DNA of 12,042 nucleotides from Chloroflexota bacterium (lineage in GTDB: Bacteria; Chloroflexota; Dormibacteria; Dormibacterales; Dormibacteraceae): positions 1-12,042 of the forward strand of contig DMCH01000165.1 of the NCBI GenBank assembly GCA_003446775.1, in the 5' to 3' direction. Positions 5,968 through 11,793 of the stretch are shown one piece after another. The position numbers and the translations under genes were made by a program. Below the pieces are notes generated by a model. The model saw only the letters and a list, made by a program, of their open reading frames with translations, did no database searches and was not told the DNA's origin. The stretch's first letter is position 1. Each line of letters opens with the position of its first letter.

Positions 5968-7040
5968 CTGACCTGGATCACCGGCAAGCGGCGATAGGCG
6001 CGGATGCTGATCTGAGCGGCAAGCTGGCGGGCCAGCTCGCGGAACGCTGTTGCCTGAGGGCTGCCGGATACCGCCGCCGCCGGCTTGCCCGCGTCGGCGC
6101 CTTCGCGGATGGCATCGTCGAGCGCCAGCGCGCCCAGGAACGGAATGCCGAGCTCTACACTCGCGGTCTTCGCTCCGCCCGTCGAAAAAGGATGGTGACG
6201 GCGGCCGCATTCGCACTCGTAGTAGCTCATGTTCTCGATGAGGCCGAGCACGGGTACATTCAGCTGGCGGAACATGGCGGCAGCCTTGACCGCGATATCG
6301 ACAGCCATCCGCTGCGGGGTGCAAACGACCGCCACGCCGGTGAGGGGGACCGCCTGGGCCAGGCTCAGCGAGGCATCGCCCGTGCCCGGCGGCAGGTCGA
6401 TCAGCAGGTAGTCGAGGTCGCCCCAGGCAACATCGCTGAGCATCTGGGTGACCACCTTGCCGACCATCGGACCCCGCCAGACGACGGCTTCGCCGCCCGA
6501 TTTGGTGAGGATCGCCATCGAGATTAGCTCGACGCCGTGGGCGCGCACCGGCAGCAGCTTCTCCGTGTCTGTGTCGAGCTGTGGCCGCTCGGCCGTGCCC
6601 ATAACAGCTGGGATGCTGGCGCCGTAGATGTCGGCGTCGAGGAGACCCACGCGGGCGCCCTCGGCAGCCAGCGCCACCGCCAGGTTCGCGCTCACGGTGG
6701 ACTTTCCGACGCCACCTTTGCCGCTCGCGATCGCGACGATGTTCTTGACGCCGGGCAGCAGGCCTCCGCCGCCCGAATTTGTCGGCCGCACGTTGGAGGT
6801 CATCCTGACCTCGACCTGTGTGACTCCCGGCAGCGCTCCCACCAATTCGCGGGACGCGGTCTCGAAGTGGGCCTTGACCGGGCAGGCAGGGGTGGTCAGC
6901 TCAAACGTGAAGCTGACGCTACCGCCGCTGATCGTGAGGTCCTTGATCATCCCCAGGGAAACCACGTCGCGATCAAGGTCCGGATCGCGCAGCGAAGAGA
7001 GGGCCCGCAGGACTTCCTCACGCGTTGTGATGTCCGGCAT
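5964..7040 (-). CDS. mrp: Mrp/ApbC-family P-loop ATPase, iron-sulfur cluster carrier
   Basis: A 358-residue protein. Residues 5-80 form a MIP18/DUF59 domain (LSSLRDPDLDRDVVSLGMI, FELTTPACPVK). The NTPase domain follows, with deviant Walker A SGKGGVGKST at 106-115, switch LLDADIYG, Walker B LLIDLPPGTGD, and the family-specific VVWRGPMVGK and IENMSYY. Mrp/ApbC/Nbp35 proteins bind a bridging 4Fe-4S cluster at a C-terminal CxxC and pass it to apoproteins. Here the motif is CEC (C276, C278), one residue short. The start at 7040 is chosen because it follows the hdrC stop with a one-base overlap (TGATG) and begins directly before the DUF59 domain. In this operon the likely clients are the radical SAM proteins, the HdrC-like protein and the membrane oxidoreductase; that is inference. 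Confidence 0.93.
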   Translation of the reverse strand: MPDITTREEVLRALSSLRDPDLDRDVVSLGMIKDLTISGGSVSFTFELTTPACPVKAHFETASRELVGALPGVTQVEVRMTSNVRPTNSGGGGLLPGVKNIVAIASGKGGVGKSTVSANLAVALAAEGARVGLLDADIYGASIPAVMGTAERPQLDTDTEKLLPVRAHGVELISMAILTKSGGEAVVWRGPMVGKVVTQMLSDVAWGDLDYLLIDLPPGTGDASLSLAQAVPLTGVAVVCTPQRMAVDIAVKAAAMFRQLNVPVLGLIENMSYYECECGRRHHPFSTGGAKTASVELGIPFLGALALDDAIREGADAGKPAAAVSGSPQATAFRELARQLAAQISIRAYRRLPVIQVR

Positions 7041-7726
7041 CAGATGTGGTAGCCCTGCTCTTCGAGCAGCTCCTCCATCACGTCGCCGAGGATCATGTGC
7101 AGCCCAGGGTCGATGGCCTTGATCATGTCCAGGACACCAGTGAGGTGCCAGATCACGTAGAGCTCGGTCAGCGTCTTGTCGTCCACGTCCCAAGCCGTGC
7201 TGGTTGTGTGCAGCGTCTCCGGCGGCAGCGCCTTGCGCCAGAGCTGCAGGTTTCCTGAGATTTCCTTGGTGTCCGGGCCCCAGTCGGGGAACGCCTCCGG
7301 CTGGATCATGTCCGGCGATACCTGCGTCCCGGTGCCCATGATCTTGTAGATGATTCGGCCGTAGCCCTCGAGCGCCTCCTTGGCCGTGTGCAGACCGTTG
7401 TTGACCGCGACCTCACGCATGATCGTGATGATCCCGCCCGGGTTGTTGCCGCGCGGGCAGCGCAGGCAGGAGAAGCACTGCGAGCAGTCCCAGACATCCT
7501 TGTTCATCTGTTCCCAGACGAGGTCCACGTCCTGCCGGGCGACCGCCTGGGTGATCTTGCGCGGGCTGAAGTCGTAGAAGCGCGCCGACGGACAGGCGGC
7601 CACGCAGATTCCGCATTCGTAGCAGCCTTTTAGATAGTCCGGGAAGCGAAGGTCGGCCTCGACCTGGGCCAGCATCCGCTCCTTGACCTCGCGGGTCGCC
7701 TCCGGGACCTCGGTGGGCGAAGTCAT
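7040..7726 (-). CDS. hdrC: HdrC-like iron-sulfur protein (sHdrC)
   Basis: A 228-residue soluble protein with two 4Fe-4S binding motifs near the N-terminus. The first is canonical: C35, C38, C41 and C45-P in CYECGICVAACPSA. The second is C81, C84, C87, C90-P in CSQCFSCLRCPRGNNPGG, one residue shorter than the usual CxxCxxCxxxCP. CPRGxxP followed by II.IMREVAVNNG is typical of HdrC and related subunits of heterodisulfide-reductase-like complexes. The C-terminal 120 residues are mostly helical (LTELYVIWHLTGVLDMIKAI, MEELLEEQGYHI). HdrC subunits pass electrons between flavin subunit HdrA and catalytic HdrB; neither of those is in this window. It is directly adjacent to tusA (no gap) and shares one base with mrp. 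HdrC separated from HdrB is unusual, so hdrA/hdrB genes probably lie beyond 12042. Confidence 0.85.
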   Translation of the reverse strand: MTSPTEVPEATREVKERMLAQVEADLRFPDYLKGCYECGICVAACPSARFYDFSPRKITQAVARQDVDLVWEQMNKDVWDCSQCFSCLRCPRGNNPGGIITIMREVAVNNGLHTAKEALEGYGRIIYKIMGTGTQVSPDMIQPEAFPDWGPDTKEISGNLQLWRKALPPETLHTTSTAWDVDDKTLTELYVIWHLTGVLDMIKAIDPGLHMILGDVMEELLEEQGYHI

Positions 7727-7966
7727 CTACTTCTTGCGCCTGACCAGAAAGCGCATCAGCTTGCCTTCCTGTTCAAACCCGACCATGTCGTGGCCCATGC
7801 GCCGCGTCCATGTCTCCATGTCGGGTTTCGCGCCCGGGTCGTCGGCAAGCATCAACAGCATCTGGCCGACCTCGACCTCCTTGATCGCTTTAGAGATCTT
7901 CAAGATCGGCATCGGACACAGCATGTGCTGGCAATCCAGTGTCTTATCCGCCATCTCAAGCGCCAT
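7727..7966 (-). CDS. tusA: TusA-family sulfur carrier protein
   Basis: A 79-residue protein of the usual TusA/SirA size. The signature is LDCQHMLCPMPILK, in which C17 of the CPxP motif is the persulfide-bearing cysteine. A second cysteine, C12, takes the place of the alanine in the common LDARGLxCP form. VEVGQMLLMLADDPGAKPDMETW is the conserved second half (LxVLADDPGA, D..W). TusA relays sulfane sulfur as a persulfide, and in sulfur oxidisers it commonly sits with rhodanese, DsrE and hdr-like genes and feeds the oxidation complex. Its ATG has AGGAGGAG four bases upstream, the strongest ribosome-binding site in this part of the operon, which implies high expression. hdrC begins on the base after the TusA stop codon. 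An internal ATG at 7955 is a weaker alternative start. Confidence 0.94.
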   Translation of the reverse strand: MALEMADKTLDCQHMLCPMPILKISKAIKEVEVGQMLLMLADDPGAKPDMETWTRRMGHDMVGFEQEGKLMRFLVRRKK

Positions 7967-8159
7967 GTTTCTCCTCCTGTTTGGTGGTTAGCGGCGAGTT
8001 GGAGTCGGGCTCGAGGAGCCGCGACCAATCAACGGTCTCTCCTTTCATGAACGTCCTCTTCACCCAGGAAGGAGCCAGCTGCCAGCACGGGGTGCACACG
8101 TTCTTGCCGGAATCCACCGGATTTACCTGGCAGAGCATGCATAGCTCCTTAGTCGGCAC
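7956..8159 (-). CDS. Small CxxC/CxxC protein, 67 aa, likely zinc ribbon or redox protein
   Basis: The protein has two cysteine pairs, CMLC (residues 7-10) and CTPC (22-25), separated by 11 residues, which is the layout of a small zinc knuckle or ribbon. A WQLAPSWVKRTFMKGETVDW stretch and a polar tail follow. I do not recognise a named family. The start is uncertain. The GTG at 8159 overlaps the lbpA stop by 11 bp and keeps both CxxC pairs. An in-frame ATG at 8138 has AAGGAG six bases upstream, an ideal ribosome-binding site, but would remove the first cysteine. I give the longer form because it preserves the metal site. The stop lies 11 bp inside tusA. The position between lipoate carriers and TusA suggests a helper in sulfur handling, which is inference only. 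Confidence 0.7.
   Translation of the reverse strand: MPTKELCMLCQVNPVDSGKNVCTPCWQLAPSWVKRTFMKGETVDWSRLLEPDSNSPLTTKQEEKHGA
7971..7978 (-). promoter_or_regulatory. Strong Shine-Dalgarno of tusA
   Basis: AGGAGGAG reads on the minus strand four bases before the tusA ATG (7966-7964) and lies inside the coding sequence of the upstream 67-residue gene. Most other junctions in this operon rely on overlapping codons, so this full-strength site supports the chosen tusA start and suggests TusA is made in excess over its neighbours. Confidence 0.75.
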
Positions 8160-8613
8160 AGCGAAAGCACCTCACCTGGTCGTGGTCGATTCGCTCGCGG
8201 ATAGCCGCGAATGCCTCCCGGCCTGGCACCAGCCGCGCCCGCTCCTCCTCGAGGGCGGTGGGCCTCACCCGCACGAGCCAGCCGGCGCCGTAAGGGTCGC
8301 GGTTCGCGATGAGGATGTCCTTGCCAAACGTCTCCTCATTGTTGGCGACGATCTCCCCGGACAGCGGCGTCGGGAAAGGGCCCACCCACTTGGCACTCTC
8401 GATCGTCGCCGCGCTCTGGCCGCCCCGCAGCACCTTGCCAGGAGCCTTGAACAGGATGCTCACCAGCTTGCCCGCCTTCGATTGGGCGATATCCGTCATG
8501 CCCAGAGTCACAGTCCCATCCTCCTCGAAGCGGGCCCACACGTCGCGCTCCACGTCGTAGGCGAGGTCCGGTGGAACCCAGCAACCCTGGTAGACCTGTT
8601 CGGGGATCTCCAT
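8149..8613 (-). CDS. lbpA: Lipoate-binding protein LbpA, second copy (GcvH-like)
   Basis: A 154-residue paralogue of the preceding gene, 4 bp downstream of it, alignable over nearly its whole length: V/P-P-DL..-VE-.-VW, then DGT, MTD.AQ, GQSA.T, then ESxKWVGP. The lipoylation lysine is K75 in TIESAKWVGPFPTPLSG, followed by ANRDPYGAGWLVRV. It differs from the first copy by a longer N-terminus (MEIPEQVYQGCW) and by a C-terminal CFRC (C149, C152) two residues before the stop. C11 corresponds to C7 of the first copy. Tandem retention with both lysines intact argues that the two carriers are both used, perhaps with different partners or ligases. The stop codon TAA lies inside the start region of the next small gene. 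Confidence 0.9.
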   Translation of the reverse strand: MEIPEQVYQGCWVPPDLAYDVERDVWARFEEDGTVTLGMTDIAQSKAGKLVSILFKAPGKVLRGGQSAATIESAKWVGPFPTPLSGEIVANNEETFGKDILIANRDPYGAGWLVRVRPTALEEERARLVPGREAFAAIRERIDHDQVRCFRCAD

Positions 8614-8617
8614 CTCA

Positions 8618-9055
8618 TCAAGTCCCGCAGTCGATGCCCTCCGCCTGCAGCAGCGCCCGGTAGGCTTCCACTCCCTGCTCGCCGGTCACCAGATCCTTCG
8701 CCTCCTCGTCCCAATTGGTGGGCGCCAGCTTCACGATCCAGTTGCCATACGGGTCGGCGTTGAGCGCGGTGGGCTTGTCCAGCGGGACCTGGTTGACAGC
8801 GACGATCTCGCCCGACAGAGGACTGGGGACCGGACCCACCCACTTCGACGATTCGACCGTTCCCGCGCTCTGACCGCGCGTGATGGTTCGCCCCACCTTT
8901 TTTGGCGTGACGACGATGATCTTGCCGGCGAGCTTCTGGGCCGGGTCGGTCATGCCGATCCGGGCGGTGCCGTCGGCATCGCGCTTGACCCAGACATGCT
9001 TTTCGACCTGGTAGAGAAGGTCGTCTGGGATGTTGCAGTTGTTGACGGTGGTCAT
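8618..9055 (-). CDS. lbpA: Lipoate-binding protein LbpA, first copy (GcvH-like)
   Basis: A 145-residue biotinyl/lipoyl-domain protein of the GcvH fold. The lipoylation site is K71 in TVESSKWVGPVPSPLSG, the KWVGP form of the GcvH ESVK motif that I associate with LbpA proteins of sulfur oxidisers rather than with glycine cleavage. ADPYGNWIVKL matches the GcvH NxDPY..GW segment. No glycine cleavage genes are nearby, whereas TusA, HdrC-like and lipoate-assembly genes are. In sHdr systems LbpA carries sulfur intermediates on its lipoyl arm, and that role is inferred here. Cysteines sit at both ends (C7 and C143), and matching cysteines occur in the second copy. The ATG overlaps the preceding stop by 4 bp and a GGGGGAA stretch lies just upstream. 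Confidence 0.9.
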   Translation of the reverse strand: MTTVNNCNIPDDLLYQVEKHVWVKRDADGTARIGMTDPAQKLAGKIIVVTPKKVGRTITRGQSAGTVESSKWVGPVPSPLSGEIVAVNQVPLDKPTALNADPYGNWIVKLAPTNWDEEAKDLVTGEQGVEAYRALLQAEGIDCGT

Positions 9056-9402
9056 CGGGATTCCCCCGCAAAGTCCGTACCCGGTCCCCGCGACTTTGCG
9101 GGGACCCCTGCGTCGGCATCCTTTTCGACCACCGCTCCGGATTCTTCGTGGGTCTCCCAGTGGTAGAGCAGAAGGTCGTAGCCCACCATTCGGATCTCAT
9201 CGGCGAACTTCTCGAGAAACTCCTGGTCGCGACCGCGCGGGTTGACCTCGCGTGTCACGCCCTCGGGGCAGAGCGGGCAGTTGACGTCAAAGAACATCCG
9301 GTCCCCGTCGTGACGGGTTTGAACGCTGTCCTTGTGGGCGCTCACCATGTGCGCATGCAGCTCAGGGCGGGTCCCGACCTGGTCACAGAAGGGACACCTC
9401 AT
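9052..9402 (-). CDS. Hypothetical zinc-finger-like protein, 116 aa
   Basis: The N-terminus shows a C2H2-like pattern: C3 and C6 in CPFC, then H16, H18 and H23 in ELHAHMVSAH. A second CxxC follows in NCPLCPEG near residue 42, with a matching WETHEES histidine stretch near residue 81, so two metal sites are plausible. Between them lie GDRMFFDVNC and a charged helix (EFLEKFADEIRMVGYDLLLYHW). The last 25 residues look disordered. The known family is unclear to me; a metal-binding or redox accessory protein is the safest reading, and a DNA-binding role is possible but not indicated. ATGA overlaps on both sides place it tightly between the 134-residue gene and the first lipoate-binding protein gene, so its job is probably tied to the sulfur carriers. 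Confidence 0.75.
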   Translation of the reverse strand: MRCPFCDQVGTRPELHAHMVSAHKDSVQTRHDGDRMFFDVNCPLCPEGVTREVNPRGRDQEFLEKFADEIRMVGYDLLLYHWETHEESGAVVEKDADAGVPAKSRGPGTDFAGESR

Positions 9403-9803
9403 CGTTCAGCCTCCGCTTCCGCCGCGGCTTCCGTCACCGCCACTGCCAGCAGCTGGAAGAGCTCGCGCAAAAGCGGTGTGGGCTGACTCGAGCCCGAGCC
9501 CACGTCCCACACGGCAAGCCCCGCTTGCGCCAGATCCTGAAGGACGATGGATGACTCCAGGCTGCCGGCCGCAAGCGTGTCCTCACCTGCCAGGAGCCGG
9601 CCGGCGAGCTCGTATCCCTCCCGGCTGCTGAGTGCGGCGAGCGCGCGACGCAGCACGGCTTCGGCGGCGGCCTGCCTCTCTGGTACCGGTTCACCCGACG
9701 CCGGATAAGTTTCCAGCGCTCGCAGCCGGTCCTGCACTCGGGAGAGAGATAGGACTCGCTCAGCGATAGCGCCGGCAAGCTGGCTGGACGCGATCCGGCT
9801 CAT
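9399..9803 (-). CDS. Hypothetical helical protein, 134 aa
   Basis: I do not recognise this family. The protein is alanine- and leucine-rich, looks almost entirely helical, and has no cysteine, no membrane segment and no signal peptide. The N-terminal 60 residues are charged amphipathic helices (AGAIAERVLSLSRVQDRL, AAAEAVLRRALAAL). A middle stretch (GRLLAGEDTLAAGSLESSIV) leads to a short AVWDVG strand-like segment, and the C-terminus is a helix ending EAAAEAEAER. It is held firmly inside the operon: its start overlaps the oxidoreductase stop by 4 bp and its stop overlaps the zinc-finger-like gene by 4 bp, so it is very likely translated. A role as chaperone or small subunit of the neighbouring electron-transfer proteins is possible, but nothing in the sequence proves it. 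Confidence 0.75.
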   Translation of the reverse strand: MSRIASSQLAGAIAERVLSLSRVQDRLRALETYPASGEPVPERQAAAEAVLRRALAALSSREGYELAGRLLAGEDTLAAGSLESSIVLQDLAQAGLAVWDVGSGSSQPTPLLRELFQLLAVAVTEAAAEAEAER

Positions 9804-11791
9804 CCCACCGCCACCAGATGCGGGTCGAGCGCCATCTCGACCAGCTCGATGATGTCCTTGACCTCGATTCGGTCCTCCATGCCCAAGGACTGGACGGCGG
9901 CCGTGTACATGACCACGTCCTTGGGGCAGGCCACCACGAAGTAGCTGGCGTCGCCGAGCGCGACCGCCTCCTTGATGCGGTTCTCACTGGGCCGTTCCTT
10001 GATCCCGGTGTCGTCCATCCAGATGCGTCCGCCCCCGGCGCCGCAGCAGAAGCTGTTCTCACGGCAGCGGCCCATCTCATGCACGTGGACCATGAGCTTC
10101 TTCATCACCTGTCGCGGCGCATCGAAGCCACCGTTGTAGCGGCCCAGGTAGCAGGGGTCGTGATAGGTGGCCACCTTGCCGATCGGGCCGGCCGGCTCCA
10201 GCGCTCCGCTTTCCAGGAGCTCCAGGAGAAGCTGCGTGTAGTGCACCATCTTGTACTTGGCGCCCAAGGCCTGGTAGTCCTGGCCCAGCGCATTCAGGCT
10301 GTGCGGGTCAGTGGTCATGATCCGCTTGAAGGAGCACTTGGAGAGGACGTCCATGTTGTGCTGAGCCAGCATTTCGAACAGGCCCTCTTCCCCTACCCGG
10401 CGAACGTCGTTGCCGCTGTTTCGCTCCGAGTCGTAGAGGATCCCGAAATCGACGCGGGCCTCGTGCAACACTCGCGCGACCGATTGCGTCAATCGCTGCA
10501 CGCGCGGGTCGTAAGACGCGAAGTCGCCCACGAACCAGAGCACGTCAACAGGCTCCTTGCGGGCGTCCTTGATCGGGAAGCCAAGATCCTTCGTCCAGCG
10601 GGCGCGCATCCGCTCGGACTGGTTGAAGGCGTTGCCGTGCTGGGCGAGGCTGGCGAGCGCGTCCTGGAGCTTAGGTTCCATGCGACCCTGCTCGACCAGC
10701 TGTCTCCGCATGTCGACGATCTTGGGCACGTGCTCGATGTGCAGGGGACAGACCTCCATGCACGCACGGCACGTGGTGCACGCCCACAGCGTCTCGTCCT
10801 GGATGGAGCCGCCCAACAGCGGCCGGTGACCATTGCCCAGCTTGCGATGGCCGCCGATTCCCTCCTCGTCGAGGAGTGCATCGCGCAGGTCCATGATCAG
10901 AAGCTTCGGCGAGAGCGGCTGGCCGGCGGCGTGAGCCGGACATACGTCCTGGCAGCGCCCGCACTCGGTGCAGGCGTAAAGGTCGAGCTTCTGCTTCCAA
11001 CCCAACTGCTCCACATCCTTGATCCCGATCGACGGCTTCGAGAGATCGGCTTTCGGCAGAGCGCCCTTGAGTGAGAGGTCGCGAAAGAAGACGTTGGGGA
11101 TGCCGACGAAGATGTGCAGGTGCTTGGAGGTCGGGATGTAGGCGAGGAAGCCGAGGATGGCCAGCACGTGAGTCCAGTAGAAGACCTCAGCCAGCGGTCT
11201 CGCGGCGGCGCCGTGCAGGCCGAACAGGGCGAAGAATCCCGCTAGCGCGGAGCTGGCCGGGCGCCAAGTGGCAGACGGATCTCCGCCTGAGGCGACCCGG
11301 AATGTGTTCTGCATGAGCATGTCGAACACCACCGCGAAGATGAGAAGCAGCACGATCGTGGCGTCCCGCTCGTTGGAGCCCTTGAAGCGCGCTGGCTTGA
11401 CGATGTAGCGGTTGACGGCGGCCATGGCCAGGCCCAACATGACGATCACGTCGAAAAGATCCTGGGCCAGGGCGATCCAGGTATGGCCGCCGATCGGGGC
11501 CAGGCTGAACCCCGGGAAGAAGCCCTCACCGAAGGCTTGCACGATCCCGGTGAAGAGGATCACGAAGCCGCTGAAGATCATCAGATGCAGCAGGCCGGAG
11601 TACTTGATCTTGAGCAGTCGCGTGTGGAAGCCGATGTTGGTGACCAGTCCCCAGAGCCGAAGCGGGATGCGGTCGAACCGGTTCTCCCACGGCGAGCGGA
11701 AGATGGGGCGCAGCAGCCGATAGAACCGGTACCCAGACCACGTAAGCGTGGCCGCCGTCAGGATCGCCAGGACGATCGTCTTGGCGGGCAT
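9800..11791 (-). CDS. Membrane-bound iron-sulfur oxidoreductase, ETF:menaquinone oxidoreductase (EMO/EtfD, HdrD-like) type
   Basis: A 663-residue fusion. Residues 1-230 hold about five or six hydrophobic segments (near 5-27, 66-86, 104-130, 144-164, 180-196, 203-228) with several histidines (H56, H69, H103, H208, H224, H226), as in NarI-type cytochrome b domains. Two 4Fe-4S motifs follow (C274, C277, C280, C284 and C338, C341, C344, C348), each ending in CP. The C-terminal half has two CCG (DUF224) domains. The second is intact: DPCYLGRYN with C547, CCGAGGG with C582-C583, and C622 in ACP. The first has lost its cysteines (NSG at 458-460, TTDPHS at 493-498). The architecture is that of membrane proteins that oxidise reduced EtfAB and reduce menaquinone, known from beta-oxidation systems. 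It sits 2 bp after etfA, so it most likely links EtfAB to the respiratory chain. Its stop overlaps the next start by 4 bp. Confidence 0.88.
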   Translation of the reverse strand: MPAKTIVLAILTAATLTWSGYRFYRLLRPIFRSPWENRFDRIPLRLWGLVTNIGFHTRLLKIKYSGLLHLMIFSGFVILFTGIVQAFGEGFFPGFSLAPIGGHTWIALAQDLFDVIVMLGLAMAAVNRYIVKPARFKGSNERDATIVLLLIFAVVFDMLMQNTFRVASGGDPSATWRPASSALAGFFALFGLHGAAARPLAEVFYWTHVLAILGFLAYIPTSKHLHIFVGIPNVFFRDLSLKGALPKADLSKPSIGIKDVEQLGWKQKLDLYACTECGRCQDVCPAHAAGQPLSPKLLIMDLRDALLDEEGIGGHRKLGNGHRPLLGGSIQDETLWACTTCRACMEVCPLHIEHVPKIVDMRRQLVEQGRMEPKLQDALASLAQHGNAFNQSERMRARWTKDLGFPIKDARKEPVDVLWFVGDFASYDPRVQRLTQSVARVLHEARVDFGILYDSERNSGNDVRRVGEEGLFEMLAQHNMDVLSKCSFKRIMTTDPHSLNALGQDYQALGAKYKMVHYTQLLLELLESGALEPAGPIGKVATYHDPCYLGRYNGGFDAPRQVMKKLMVHVHEMGRCRENSFCCGAGGGRIWMDDTGIKERPSENRIKEAVALGDASYFVVACPKDVVMYTAAVQSLGMEDRIEVKDIIELVEMALDPHLVAVG

Positions 11792-11793
11792 GG

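Noticed and set aside
7939..8763. Plus-strand open frame of 274 codons opposite tusA, the 67-aa gene and lbpA
   Set aside because: It spans three real minus-strand genes and has low-complexity Pro/Arg-rich sequence; shadow frame.
8149..9055. Glycine cleavage H protein as the call for the tandem carriers
   Set aside because: KWVGP motif, absence of gcvT or gcvP and the TusA, HdrC-like, ligase and EtfA neighbours favour LbpA; lysine alone does not separate the two.
9818..11074. Plus-strand open frame of 418 codons opposite the membrane oxidoreductase
   Set aside because: Antisense to a gene with two 4Fe-4S motifs and a CCG domain; no recognisable domain of its own.
9800..11791. NarI-type nitrate reductase subunit or plain heterodisulfide reductase HdrD
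   Set aside because: The fusion of the membrane domain, two 4Fe-4S motifs and CCG domains together with adjacent etfA fits an ETF:quinone oxidoreductase better.
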